In this document: positions 34,916-45,298 of the stretch, in pieces
Layout: every line of letters starts with the position of its first letter
Position numbering within the stretch: the first letter of the stretch is position 1
Assembly (NCBI GenBank): GCA_029204225.1
Contig: CM055092.1
Coordinates: 28,109,859 to 28,173,858 of the forward strand
Origin: Diphasiastrum complanatum
Lineage: Eukaryota; Streptophyta; Lycopodiopsida; Lycopodiales; Lycopodiaceae
Reading direction: 5' to 3'
Length of the DNA: 64,000 bases
Notes under the pieces: model-generated
Told to the model about the DNA's origin: nothing
Seen by the model: only the letters and a program-made list of their open reading frames with translations
The model's database searches: none
Made by a program: the position numbers and the translations under genes

Positions 34916-35550
34916 TCAATAGAGATTCCTTGAATAAAGTAGCAATACAGATGATCAATCTAATGGTTACAAGCTTTGCTATAGGAGCAAATGTTCCTTG
35001 GTAATCTATGCCTTTAGTTTGAAGAAACTCCTTAGCAACCAATCTAGCTTTGTACTTACTTATAGATCCATCTTGATTGTACTTTAATCTATAGATCCAC
35101 TTACATGCAAGGCTTCTCCCCATATGGAAGGTGTACAAGATCTCAAGTTTGATTATCTATCAAAGCATCAAACTCTACTTGCATTGCATTTCTCCAAACT
35201 TGTGATCTACTTGCATCTTCATAACATGATGGCTCTTCAAGCATTGTGGTTAGAAAAGAGTAAGAGGTAGAAGGAGTTGTGTCTTCCCTTTGCTTCCCTT
35301 TCTCAAAGTATGTGAGCCTTGAAGGCTCGGCCTTGCTCCTTGTGGATCTTCTCAGCTCCTTTGGAGCTTGATTTTGATCTTCCAAAAGATCATTTTCAAG
35401 AGTCTCCTCCTCGGGTGTTGCAAGTTCTTCATGACCTAAAAGATTAGATGCATTTGGAGACAACTTGTAACTTTGAGATTCATCAAATAATACATCCTTG
35501 CTAACTTTTACTTTTCTTGAAATAGGATCAAATATCCTATCTATTTTCAC
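34830..35550 (-). pseudogene. B RT N-terminus and linker
   Basis: 35138-34830 reads LACKWIYRLKYNQDGSISKY and AKEFLQTKGIDYQGTFAPIA, the conserved start of copia RT, with a frameshift close to 34915. 35550-35143 reads the linker (KVKVSKDVLFDESQSYKL, acidic EELATPEEETLENDLLEDQN) and the RT lead-in YEDASRSQVWRNAMQVEFDA. Separate frames show small indels near 35140. Confidence 0.78.
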
Positions 35551-36130
35551 TATAGCCTACAAATATTCCTTTGAAAGAAGTTGCATCTTCTTTCCTTCCT
35601 GTTTCCAAAGGAATGTGGACACAACATATACATCCAAACACTTTAAAATCTTTTATATTGGGCTTATTGCCAAACAAAGCTTGAAATGGTGAGATCCCAC
35701 CAATAGCACTACTAGGAAGCCTATTACATAAGTAATTAGCACAAGTTATGGCCTCCCCCCAAACAGTGATGGGTAGAGATGCATCAAGTCTTAAAGACTT
35801 TGCACATTCACGAAGACTCCTATTTCTCCTCTCGGCCACCCCATTTTGTTGGGGGGTGTAAGGACAAGTGAGCTCTCTCTTAATGCCATTGATCTCACAA
35901 AAGTCTCTCATCTTGTTGGAGATATACTCTCCTCCATTATCACATCTTAGAATTTTAATGCAAGAACTAAGTTGCTTTTCCACTAGAGACTTAAACTTTA
36001 CAAAAGCTTCATATACAAGGCTTTTCTTAGGCAATAATTCAATCCAAGTGTATCTAGTACAATCATCTATAAAAGTCACATACATTAAAGCACCTCCATT
36101 ACTTTCATGAGAAAAAGCATGTACATCCAA
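35537..36130 (-). pseudogene. B integrase core
   Basis: A 197-codon frame reads HESNGGALMYVTFIDDCTRY, CIKILRCDNGGEYISNKMRD with the second catalytic Asp, CPYTPQQNGVAERRNRSLRE with the catalytic Glu, and SLPITVWGEAITCANYLCNR. This is the best preserved integrase in the window. The first catalytic Asp lies at the frame junction near 36130 (DVHAF). It is closely similar to the plus-strand copia E integrase at 12981. Confidence 0.82.
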
Positions 36131-36518
36131 ATGGATAAGATCAAAGGTGAGGTAGATCTTGTTTTAGATCTCTTGTAGGAAGTCTTGTGTGACTTTGCAA
36201 GGCCACATGCCTTACACACTTTGCCACACTTCTTGAAAGCTTTTGGTAGGCTGAGAGCTAGCTCCTTTGATGCCATGGATTCCATTGATTGAAGATTAGG
36301 ATGGCCCAATCTTTTGTGCCAAACTCCACTTGAGTCAACTCCTCCCTAACCATATTCACACTTTCAATAGCCACATTAGCATCAAACTTAAAGAGCCTTC
36401 TTGCTTAATGCCACTAGCTATGCACTTATTACTTTTCAAGATGGAACAAACTCCATTCTTGAAATGTACATCTAGTCCATTGCCCACTAAGCAAGTTTTT
36501 TGTAATGGATGGAACATA
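36085..36518 (-). pseudogene. B protease tail and GAG-pre-integrase
   Basis: 36309-36085 reads MGHPNLQSMESMASKELALS and CGKVCKACGLAKSHKTSYKR. 36541-36356 reads the end of the protease domain and pre-integrase start in shifted frames (FHPLQKTCLVGNGLDVHFKN, SILKSNKCIASGIK). The young element inserted at 36519-36523 within the conserved yVPSITKNLLS-type stretch. Confidence 0.7.
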
Positions 36519-36523
36519 CAAAA

Positions 36524-37170
36524 TGTGAAAATTGTCAACATTTCCTTGTCTAGTTTTAGGCCAAAATTGCTAAAAATGGCACATAGTTTAGGATCTCACT
36601 TTTCACACGTGTGAAACAGGTCTAGATATTTTTAGTAAGTGTATTTTTTCAGTATGAAGAAGTGTCAAACTTCAAGACCTTCGAAATGAGTCCATTTTCA
36701 TGTATTTTGGACATATATGCCAATTTTACCTATATAGGGCATATTTTAGGTAAGGAGGGTCTAGAGAGAGGAGAGAGTCTCATCTCTCTCAGCTATATAT
36801 AGCAGGTAGGCCGTGGAGAAACAGGTTGGAGCAGATCCATTGTATTCATTTGCTTAATGAGAGATTTTTCTATTGGGTTCTCCTTCCATTGTTGGCATTG
36901 TGTAGTGATTGAGTTCAAGCTTTGTGTGTATGATCTTAGGTGCTTTCCAAAAGTGGTAGGCTGATGTATTATGGACTGTATAATGCTATTTTGGGCCGCA
37001 CTTGATGTTTATGGAAGTTTCCATTTGTGATAAATGCTTTTTGATCAAGTTCTTTGCATTCTAGGTAGCATAGAATGTGTTGCCAATTCCTAGCTTATGT
37101 AGTTTGGAGTGCAAGCATTCAAGCCAATGATCTTGGAGTTTAGATCCACTTAGGATCTGTATTTTTCACA
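36524..37170 (+). repeat. 5' LTR of the young element
   Basis: Its first 100 bp hold CACACGTGTG at 36604-36613. A TATA box at 36792-36801 (CTATATATAGC) is followed by CCATTGTATTCAT. It ends TTTTTCACA directly before the primer site. Confidence 0.93.
36793..36800 (+). promoter_or_regulatory. LTR TATA box
   Basis: TATATATA within CAGCTATATATAGCAGG, preceded by an AGAGAG or TCTCTCTC inverted patch. It is the likely core promoter of the element's transcript, with start expected about 30 bp downstream. Confidence 0.65.
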
Positions 37171-37188
37171 TGGTATCAGAGCTGGTTG
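37171..37188 (+). promoter_or_regulatory. Primer-binding site (initiator tRNA-Met)
   Basis: TGGTATCAGAGCTGG directly abuts the 5' LTR. The first twelve bases are the usual plant copia primer site. Confidence 0.88.
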
Positions 37189-38344
37189 GCTTCTATTTAC
37201 AGTAAGTATTCCATTTTTGGTGATATTTGGATGTTTGATCAAGTTCTAGCATGATTTTGCATTGCTTTGTTGATCAAATCTTACTAACCTTTGTTTTGTG
37301 AGTTGAACTTGTGGATCAAAAGCATATTTCAGGTCTATTGAAGATCAGAGGCTGAAAAGAAACTATTTTGGATCAGATCATAACACCTAATCATTTGTTG
37401 ATTGTGAGGCTTGTGCATATTCAATACTAACAATGTTCTTTTCAATCCTATTGTTGACAATCTCCATTCTTGGATGAACACTCTCCTTAAGTGGATGAAA
37501 CTTCTCCTTAAGTGGATGACAAATGCTCTTTTGAGTGAGTTGTAATTCTCCTAAAGGCTGAGCAAAGCTCCCATTTGGATGAAAGATCCCCTTTTTTGGG
37601 TGAACATATTGTAAGCTCCATTGTGAAGAGCATATTGTAAAGATTGTCATCAATTTTGGCATAAATTTTGGTGTACTTTGTTGAGCATGTAAGTAACTCT
37701 CCTTATGTAATTTGATTGGAGCATTTGCTGGAAGGTGTTAACCATTATGCAAGTGTGTTTTCAGGTTCTTAACAGGTTGAGGAACATTCTCATGTGAAGT
37801 GATCTTAGATCTACATCTAAACACCAAATTTTGACAAGATAGTGAAGCTAGTCTTGTGATTCACTAAGTGTGCTCATTCATTCACCTCTAAATCTTGTAT
37901 TTATCACTTGCTGGAGTTTATAAACTTTTAGAAGTGTGGTTTACATGTGGTTTTACAGGTTGAATCAATATCTTAGTGTGGTGATCATATGTTGATCAAG
38001 TTTGTTCATTACTAGGTAATTTTGGCATCCTAGTTTTGGGTATTTTCTAAGAATGCAAGTAACTCTTCACACCATAACTTGATTTGGTCACTTGCTGGAA
38101 AGTTTGAGAGCTTAAGCAAGAGTGTGTTCAGGTTAGTTTGAGTTTGTAATCCATTCTTAGTGTGTGCAAAGTGTTGCATGTGTTTCAATCTTCCTTTCTA
38201 TGCTTGAAAGCCCAATAGTTTCAAGATAGAGGTCATTTAGGGTTCTAAATCTTTTAAGATCTTCTCCTTCTTCATTTATTGAGAGAAAGGAGAGTGCTAG
38301 GTGCATTAGAACAGAGCCTAAGGACACAAGAAGATTTTAGCATC
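37189..38344 (+). other. Long untranslated leader with degenerate repeats
   Basis: No plus-strand frame of note occurs. A word set of AAGTAACTCT, ACTTGCTGGA and CAGGTT recurs near 37690, 37905 and 38065, and a short CCTTAAGTGGATGA unit repeats at 37477-37520. Each set ends in a TTTCAGGTT or TTTACAGGTT that would pass as a splice acceptor. The region may carry packaging or translation-control signals; this is inference. Confidence 0.5.
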
Positions 38345-41300
38345 ATGACATCCAATGGTGGAATCATGTTGGAAGCTAAAGAGAGGTTAAACTCTACAAA
38401 CTATTCAACTTGGAAAGTGAGGATGGAGTCTTTACTAGAGTTGAATGAGCTAATGGATATAGTTGTGGGAATTGAAGAAAGACCTCTAATTCTTCAAGAG
38501 CAACTAAATTTTGATAGAAGGGCTAAAAGAGCCTTACATATCATAAAGATGAATGTTACCAATGAACTTCTTAAAGAAGTTGGTAAATGTACTTCTTCAA
38601 GTGAAGCATGGAATGCTTTGAAGAAGATCTATGAGTCCAAATCCACATCTAGGGTTCTCACCCTAAGAAGGCAAATCTTCCAAAGTTGTCAAAGAGAGGG
38701 AGAGAGTGCACATTCATTTGTCTTGAAGGTTAAATCCTTGAATGATGATCTAGCATGCATAGATGAAAGCATAAAGGATGGGGAACTAGTTCAAGTCATG
38801 TTGAATGGTTTGCTTGATGAACATTCTAACCTTGTACAATGCTTTGCTATACAAAAGTCCTTGCCAAGTGTCAATGACTTGCAAGAGATCTTGGTGGCTG
38901 AAGAGCATAGGTTGCAAGCCAAAGGTGGTGGTGCATCAACACAAGGTGGAGATGAAGAAGCTCTTTTCACAAAGGGCAAGTTCAAAGGCAAGTGGTCCAA
39001 GCAAGGTAGTTTGGAGCATGGAAAGCATTCTTCTTCTTTGCAAAGTAGGAAGCAAGATAAGTCCAAGTTCAAATGTTTTTATTGTGGGATAAAAGGACAT
39101 TTTGCAAATGAATGCCATAAGAAACAAAATGCTAGATCTAGGTTGAGATCTAATGTACTTCTTGGAGATGATAATTGTTGTGCTAACTTGGCAAGCTTTG
39201 GTGAATCTATGGTCAATTTTTTGGATCCATTGGATCTTGAAGATGCACTAGTGTTACCTACTAGTCATATGGAGTCATGTGGAGCTAAATTAGCATCATG
39301 TTTGTACTCTTCTACTCATGGACTTCCAAGGCTTGGTGGTTCTTCAATGGTGCTAGATGGCAAGCGCAAAAATGGAAAAGGTAAGGAAGGAGCTAACTTC
39401 ATCAATGGAGTTGATGAAGATTCTTCTTTGGAAGTGATTGTTGCTAATGACTTGTTTGTTCATATGGAAAAAGATGGAGATGCTAAGTGTCATTCTTTGC
39501 AAGAAGATGGTTGTTCTTCTAATTCTTTTCATATTGATGTATGTAATCATGTGGGAAAAGATGATGGTGCTTTGAGCATGCTTGAAGGAAATGGTTCTTT
39601 TACATCTTTTTGTGATAAAGTCATTTGTGCAACAAGTGGTGTCACATTTCTTCATAAAAAGAGTAGATCAAAGGTTTCTATCATGAGACTTGGTGAGGGA
39701 GATCACAAGTCAAAAGGAAGAGAAGTATGTGAAGTGTTCAAAGTAGGATGTACTTTGAATGATGTTTTTATGAACGATAGTGAGGAAGAATCATTATCAT
39801 ATGACTCATTACCTAAATCATTGAGTAGAAGTTCATGTTTGAAAAGAGAGAGTACTTCAATCACTCTTATGTTGAAGGTACTAAGGATTCTTTTCTTGGC
39901 TTCTAATATTCAAGAGTCTTCTACTTCTTATGGTGCAACTATCAAGAGGGAGGTTTCTAACTTTTGTGGTGCTAGCATTAAGAGGGAGTCTTGTGAAGGA
40001 AAGGGCAATGGAAGAGTGGTTCTTGGGAAGATCCAAAGCATGGATCTAACATCTCTTCATCAACTCAAAGCATTCTATGATTGTGGTGGATTGTTCATTC
40101 ATGGTCAAGATGGCAAAAGGTTGGTTGAAGAAGACTACATGGAGCAACTCAAGTGGCAACTTCTTCAAGGCAAGGGAGATATCATTGGTGAGCTTATTGA
40201 GGTTTGTTATGAACTCAAGAGGGCTGTTTTGATTAGGTTTGATACTCATCTTCACCTACTCTACTTCATGTTAAATGGAAATGTTGGAATCTATCTTTTG
40301 GTTTATGATGGTGGCATTGTTTTCACTAACTATAGTGAAGGGTCAAATTTGAGCATTGATGAGATCTTGTGGGATCTTAATCATGTGTTTGAGAGGGAGT
40401 ATCTTCAGAGTTTCAGATCTGAAGATGTTCACATATGCAAGATCTTTGATGTCTTATTGGAAGATCAAGAGGTTGATCTTGGATTGCTTCATCAACACCA
40501 AGAGACAAGTGGCAATTCGAAGCTAGTGAAAAGCATCAAAGAAGAGACAAATGGTCAAGGCATTTTGGATCTGTTTTTACAGGTTCTTGAAGGTTCAAGT
40601 AAGGTCTTTGGAGCTGCAAGGAAGTGTCTTCTTACTCTACCTCACTTGCCTAATCTCATGTATGAACATTGTTATGTCAATGTGTTGAAATTGTCAAATT
40701 TCAATAAAACTAGTTCCATAGTTTTGCATCCTTTGGATCTTGGAGATGGAATAGTTATCATTGCTGGTTTGTATGATCAAGTACATGAATTCATTCAGAT
40801 CTTGAAAGGTATTGAAGTGGTCAATATGTTTTCTTTTGAACAAAGTTCAAGATCTAGTATTCTAGTGTTGGCAAATTGGCAACTTGTTGACATTGTAGGA
40901 TCAAGCGTTGTGTGCAAATCTTGTGGAGGTACTTCAAGTATTTCAAGTTCAGGTTTTGGTCATTCAAATGGAGTAGGGAACACATCTTTTTGGCATTCAT
41001 TCACTCAAAGGCTTTCATGGATTGAAGATCTACAAAGGCAAGGTGGTGATGGAAGTTCATTCATGGAGATACATGTTGCATTCACTATATGTATAGTGAA
41101 ATCTGGAGGAGGCATGCAAACACTTGTTGATCACTTTCATTTACAACTTGTTTGCTGCTATTTTACAGAGAAACCAGAGACGGATACATGGAGGAATTCA
41201 TTAATTGAGATTCTATGTTCTTTTACATGTACCATTTTTATGATTCTATGTAAAATTGATGTAAGAAATAGTGAAGCATCCTATATGGACACTATTATCT

Positions 41301-41419
41301 ATATCAATTATGTTGTGTCCTATTTTGTACATATTAGGATCCTTGAGAAGAGATCTATTCTGATGATGGAGATCATTCTTAAGTTGGAACAAAGTAGTGT
41401 TGTAAAACTAGCAAGTTAA
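38345..41419 (+). CDS. Gag-like polyprotein with unknown 730-residue extension
   Basis: The start is the ATG of MTSNGGIMLEAKERLNSTNY, matching other copia Gag starts here; the frame is also open 22 codons upstream without ATG. Residues about 1-200 are the Gag helical domain (WKVRMESLLELNELMDIVVG; SSEAWNALKKIYESKSTSRV; LVQVMLNGLLDEHSNLVQCF). Residues about 245-290 are lysine-rich with a complete zinc knuckle CFYCGIKGHFANEC. The remaining 730 or so residues show no DSG protease, integrase Asp-Asp-Glu, YVDD or RNase H motif. The extension is Ser- and Asp-rich at first and then more globular (LVEEDYMEQLKWQLLQGKGD; LLVYDGGIVFTNYSEGSNLS). It ends with two hydrophobic stretches (LIEILCSFTCTIFMILCKI; YINYVVSYFVHIRIL) that could be membrane segments or chance. 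The frame stays open over 3 kb, which is unusual next to the decay around it. The role of the extension is unknown. Confidence 0.85.
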   Translation: MTSNGGIMLEAKERLNSTNYSTWKVRMESLLELNELMDIVVGIEERPLILQEQLNFDRRAKRALHIIKMNVTNELLKEVGKCTSSSEAWNALKKIYESKSTSRVLTLRRQIFQSCQREGESAHSFVLKVKSLNDDLACIDESIKDGELVQVMLNGLLDEHSNLVQCFAIQKSLPSVNDLQEILVAEEHRLQAKGGGASTQGGDEEALFTKGKFKGKWSKQGSLEHGKHSSSLQSRKQDKSKFKCFYCGIKGHFANECHKKQNARSRLRSNVLLGDDNCCANLASFGESMVNFLDPLDLEDALVLPTSHMESCGAKLASCLYSSTHGLPRLGGSSMVLDGKRKNGKGKEGANFINGVDEDSSLEVIVANDLFVHMEKDGDAKCHSLQEDGCSSNSFHIDVCNHVGKDDGALSMLEGNGSFTSFCDKVICATSGVTFLHKKSRSKVSIMRLGEGDHKSKGREVCEVFKVGCTLNDVFMNDSEEESLSYDSLPKSLSRSSCLKRESTSITLMLKVLRILFLASNIQESSTSYGATIKREVSNFCGASIKRESCEGKGNGRVVLGKIQSMDLTSLHQLKAFYDCGGLFIHGQDGKRLVEEDYMEQLKWQLLQGKGDIIGELIEVCYELKRAVLIRFDTHLHLLYFMLNGNVGIYLLVYDGGIVFTNYSEGSNLSIDEILWDLNHVFEREYLQSFRSEDVHICKIFDVLLEDQEVDLGLLHQHQETSGNSKLVKSIKEETNGQGILDLFLQVLEGSSKVFGAARKCLLTLPHLPNLMYEHCYVNVLKLSNFNKTSSIVLHPLDLGDGIVIIAGLYDQVHEFIQILKGIEVVNMFSFEQSSRSSILVLANWQLVDIVGSSVVCKSCGGTSSISSSGFGHSNGVGNTSFWHSFTQRLSWIEDLQRQGGDGSSFMEIHVAFTICIVKSGGGMQTLVDHFHLQLVCCYFTEKPETDTWRNSLIEILCSFTCTIFMILCKIDVRNSEASYMDTIIYINYVVSYFVHIRILEKRSILMMEIILKLEQSSVVKLAS

Positions 41420-41432
41420 GTTGAAGAGGGAG
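41420..41432 (+). promoter_or_regulatory. Polypurine tract
   Basis: GTTGAAGAGGGAG lies between the stop codon and the 3' LTR and would prime plus-strand synthesis. Confidence 0.75.
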
Positions 41433-42079
41433 TGTGAAAATTGTCAACATTTCCTTGTCTAGTTTTAGGCCAAAATTGCTAAAAATGGCACATAGTTTAG
41501 GATCTCACTTTTCACACGTGTGAAACAGGTCTAGATATTTTTAGTAAGTGTATTTTTTCAGTATGAAGAAGTGTCAAACTTCAAGACCTTCGAAATGAGT
41601 CCATTTTCATGTATTTTGGACATATATGCCAATTTTACCTATATAGGGCATATTTTAGGTAAGGAGGGTCTAGAGAGAGGAGAGAGAGTCATCTCTCTCA
41701 GCTATATATAGCAGGTAGGCCGTGGAGAAACAGGTTGGAGCAGATCCATTGTATTCATTTGCTTAATGAGAGATTTTTCTACTGGGTTCTCCTTCCATTG
41801 TTGGCATTGTGTAGTGATTGAGTTCAAGCTTTGTGTGTATGATCTTAGGTGCTTTCCAAAAGTGGTAGGCTGATGTATTATGGACTGTATAATGCTATTT
41901 TGGGCCGCACTTGATGTTTATGGAAGTTTCCATTTGTGATAAATGCTTTTTGATCAAGTTCTTTGCATTCTAGGTAGCATAGAATGTGTTGCCAATTCCT
42001 AGCTTATGTAGTTTGGAGTGCAAGCATTCAAGCCAATGATCTTGGAGTTTAGATCCACTTAGGATCTGTATTTTTCACA
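41433..42079 (+). repeat. 3' LTR of the young element
   Basis: It has the same length and ends as the 5' LTR. Three substitutions separate the two, two of them adjacent in the GA-rich patch before the TATA box. Confidence 0.93.
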
Positions 42080-42084
42080 CAAAA

Positions 42085-42420
42085 CATTATCAAGATCTAT
42101 CCTCTTAGATGATCCTAAGCACTCTTGAAGTGTTATTGGATTCATAAATGTTCTTTAGTGAATCCCAAGCCTCTTTTGATGTGGTACAAGAAGCCACCTC
42201 CTTCAAGAGGTCATTGATTACATTCAACTTTAAGCAATGTAGGGCTAATCTAACCCTCTTCTTGTATTTTAGTTGTTCTTGGGCAGCTTGAGGCTCTTCC
42301 TCAACTCCTAAAATAAACAACAAGTAGTGATTCCATCCTTACTTTCCAAATGGAATAGTTTGTGGAAGTTAGTTTCTCACTAGAATCTAACATACATCCG
42401 CCCATGGATGACATTGTGAA
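42085..42420 (-). pseudogene. B gag N-terminal remnant
   Basis: Minus-strand reading from about 42412 gives MSSMGGCMLDSSEKLTSTNY and WKVRMESLL, a frameshift, then GVEEEPQAAQEQLKYKKRVR and SKEAWDSLKNIYESNNTSRV. The rest of Gag including the zinc knuckle is absent before the insertion point, so gag had a deletion besides the insertion. Confidence 0.75.
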
Positions 42421-43006
42421 TGAAAGCCTATGAGATGCACAAAGATCTCTTGATAAAGATTGATCTAAGATAGATTTTTAGCTTTCAAAAAGCTTCTCAT
42501 CTTGGCCCAATCAATCCTAGTTCAATTTGGATGCTGGTATAATAGATCTACTTCAAATATCCTAGCAAATTACTCCTCCAAAAAATTGATTCTAGTACAA
42601 TTTTGTTTGATATTTCACCACAAACTTAAGATTTGAACAAATCAGCCTTATAGATCTGATCTAATGCTTCAAAATGAATTGCTTCAATGACTCATATCAC
42701 TATTTGATCATTAGCATTCAATAGATTGAACCTAGATCTAGACAATGCACTTAAGACCTTGAATTTTGGACTAATATGCACATTTTTGGGTCAAAAACAC
42801 TAAAGGAAGTTAATTTGAAGGTTCTTGTATGGTTTCACACGTGTGAACAATACTTCAGCAGCCCACAAATCGATCTGGACCAAAAATAATGATGATACCT
42901 TTCTTCTTAAACTTACCCTCTCAAGTAAAACTCAAAAACACATTGTCAATGATTTCACAAGAACTATTAATCATTTAGATCACTCTTAGACTTGGCTCTG
43001 ATACCA
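42421..43006 (-). promoter_or_regulatory. B leader and primer-binding site
   Basis: GGCTCTGATACCA at 42994-43006 is the complement of the initiator tRNA-Met primer site and abuts the right LTR. The leader between is AT-rich, non-coding, and has CACACGTGTG at 42836-42845. Confidence 0.8.
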
Positions 43007-43855
43007 TGTCAAATTTCAAAGAAAAAGGACAATTATGATTGTACTTATCAATCATTAAGAGTTATTGATTGCTTAGTCCAAAGATCTATCAAGTTCTGGG
43101 TGTTAGATCTTGATCTAGATGCTTTACACTATGATTTAAGCAAGAGCAATGGATCAAATGATTAAAAATTTGGATGAGCGATCTCACACATGTGGAGGAC
43201 AATACCTGTACGGCCTGTTTACACAGAGTAAAGTACACAAGCTCATAAATGCATTTCAATCACAAAAACACGACAAATGTGGAAAATACAAGCAAGACTA
43301 AAATTTGCCAATGTCACATCAACTTCTCATTGATTTGGTTGATCCCTTTATAGATCAAGTACATCCATGAGTTGTGTGCTGTCTAGCAAGCCTTCACACG
43401 TGTAAAGAGTGCCTAGTCATCCAGATCCACAATGGGAGCCATATGTGCTCATTTCCCAAAGTTGACTATTCTCTTTGGCTAGAAAACAAAAAGCTAGTCT
43501 TCCACATTTAGGAGCATTTCCTATAAAATAGGAACTAATGGAATCTTCTTATCTCATCATCTAGAAGCTTATCCACACGTGTGAATGGTATCTTGACATA
43601 TGTGAGTAATAACTCATTCACATGGAAGTCCAATCTATTTACATAAAGTTTGACCAATTTGACCAATTTCAAGATTCTACTCAAAGGTCAATTTCACACT
43701 AGTGTAGATCAAGCTAAAATCAATCTAGCTTTATAAAAGTGACTTACGTACATTCTTTCACACGTGGAAACAAACTCCAGACATGTGAGATCCTATCAAG
43801 ATCAATTATCTTAAGATCTACAAAGTACATCAGGTTGGAAGTGATATTTTTAACA
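43007..43855 (-). repeat. B 5' LTR (right)
   Basis: It runs TGTCAAATTTC to GATATTTTTAACA, 849 bp. It holds CACACATGTG (about 43186), CACACGTGT (43395) and CACACGTGTG (43574-43583). Its terminal TGTTAAAA (minus strand) matches that of family A, suggesting related families. Confidence 0.82.
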
Positions 43856-44330
43856 TGAAATTCTTTACAACATACATGTAAAGTAATAGGTGTCAATGTT
43901 TTGGTAGAAATCACTTTTAGAGGTGGAGAAATGAGGTTGCATGCTAGTACTACCTCGAGCTAGTACCTCTCCTATATATATATATATATATATATAAGTG
44001 AGATCCCTCACTATTTTTTATGATGAATCAAGCATAGATGCTATCATTTTGTCAATTTGGATCTTAATCAATATAGCTTGAATTGTTATTCTCAACCTAA
44101 CCCGAGTTGAAGCTACTTTTCATACATTCATTTCTTTTATACTTTTCTCACATGTGTGGAAACAATCTTACTTTGATCAATAGCATTCTAGATTGTGATC
44201 TAGCCTTAGATTCTAGAGGTAGATTGTCATTTTCACTCTCCATTTGATCTATGTGCTAACACAAAACTTTGTAAAGATCATTTACACTAATTTTGTGGTT
44301 CCCCACCTATGTGAACTTGCTGGTTTTTTG
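43856..44330 (+). repeat. Divergent LTR remnant related to family A
   Basis: Several words match the reverse complement of the family A LTR in order: CTAACCCGAGTTGAAGCTAC, TTTATACTTTT and GCATTCTAGATTGTGATCTA. Divergence is high and there are no clear ends. A CACATGTGTGG word occurs near 44149. Confidence 0.45.
43973..43996. repeat. (TA)12 microsatellite
   Basis: Twelve uninterrupted TA units between CTCC and AGTGAG. Confidence 0.95.
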
Positions 44331-45113
44331 TCATTTTGTACCAATTGCAAGACCTAAGGCTTGGTTATACCAAGCCAACATTGTCGTACAGTGGAAGAGG
44401 AAGGAATTACACTTTCCAACAAATAAATCCAACACATAGCATGTTATATCTTGGAAGACTGATAAATACAAAGGCAAAACTCTGACATTTAAAACAAGTT
44501 TTACCTCAGATGAAGATTGTCTTTGCAAAATCAACAAATGAGGACGACATTCAAAAAAATTATTTTGAATGTTATGAGGTTGCAGATGCAGAACCAACTT
44601 CTGTTTTACAAAGTAATATTTCAAATCAAGAAGTTCAATGCTACTCATTTACCAATATGATAGCAGGAATGATTAAGCCTGATGTAGTCGTTGATATGTC
44701 TATTGCACTGATAAAGTATTGAAAATATCTCGCCATTTTTCGAAAGAAGAGATGTAGTTATACATGGATTTATTAAGAGAATTCCAAGACGTGTTTTCCT
44801 AGACTATGCAAGACCTTAAGGGAATTCCAAAGGAGTTCAGGGAACATCTAATCAACTTAAAGCCGGATGCTGTGTTGATTCAACAAAAACAATATCGACT
44901 AAATCCAAAGTATTCTACAATAATTAAAGATGAACTAGAGAATATCTAGAAGCTGGAATCATATATCCTATTCCAAGTAGCGAGTGGATATCTCCGATTG
45001 TTGTGGTACCAAAGAAAAAGACTGGAAAAATTCTAATATGCGAGACTTTCAGAAATTGAATGCTGCCAGAAGGAAGGATCATCACCCATTACCATTCACT
45101 GATACGATTCTAT
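44331..45113 (+). pseudogene. Gypsy protease-RT fragment
   Basis: 44340-44430 reads ARPKAWLYQANIVVQWKRKE, the end of a gypsy protease. 44730-45110 reads, across stops, LKGIPKEFREHLINLKPDAV, QQKQYRLNPKYS, then PSSEWISPIVVVPKKKTGK and FRKLNAARRKDHHPLPFTDT, the start of gypsy RT. It stops at an LTR-like sequence at 45114. It is a different gypsy lineage from the one at 27522-30490. Confidence 0.7.
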
Positions 45114-45298
45114 ACTTCGCCCGTGCGAAACTCATATGATCATAAATCACTTAGAAATTAGATTGTTCTTGCTTGTTTTCAAGGTAGCATCAATTCTAGC
45201 TTGCATTTGATGATAGAATCCTTGATGGCATTGCATCCAATCCCTCTTGTGGATTGATTAAATCCATTTATTGTCCTTAATGTCATAAATTCAGCACA
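45114..45298 (+). repeat. LTR tail related to the small element at 23021
   Basis: It shares GATTGTTCTTG, CAATCCCTCTTGTGGATTG, AAATCCATTTATTGTC and a CAGCACA end with the LTRs at 15851 and 23021. No primer site follows. It is a fragment. Confidence 0.5.

Larger units (their letters stand above)
36524..42079 (+). mobile_element. Young Gag-only LTR retrotransposon with a long unknown extension
   Basis: Two 647-bp LTRs (TGTGAAAATT to TTTTTCACA) flank a primer site, a leader of about 1.15 kb, a single open frame of about 1024 codons and a polypurine tract. The target duplication CAAAA is perfect (36519-36523 and 42080-42084). LTRs differ at three positions (AC-type change near 36778-36779 against 41690-41691, and one T/C near 36872 against 41782). 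The element lacks any visible protease, integrase, RT or RNase H, so it must be mobilised in trans. It lies inside copia B in the opposite orientation and is the most recent insertion that can be ranked in this window. Confidence 0.93.
33757..43855 (-). mobile_element. Copia element B, old, interrupted by a young LTR element
   Basis: The order on the minus strand is 5' LTR (43007-43855), primer site (42994-43006), gag remnant, [inserted element 36524-42079], protease-GAG-pre-integrase, integrase, RT, RNase H and a truncated 3' LTR (33757-34005). The LTR tails are the same (GGAAGTGATATTTTTAACA at 34005 and 43855). About 4.5 kb remain after the insert is removed. Internal deletions affect gag, protease and RNase H. 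Confidence 0.85.

Noticed and set aside
35868-36110. Plus-strand frames opposite integrase and RT of minus-strand elements
   Set aside because: They are antisense shadows of clear domain matches on the other strand.
40700-41419. C-terminal hydrophobic stretches of the young element as an envelope protein
   Set aside because: No signal peptide, cleavage site or fusion-peptide layout is visible, and the stretches are fused to Gag in one frame. Hydrophobicity alone is not enough.
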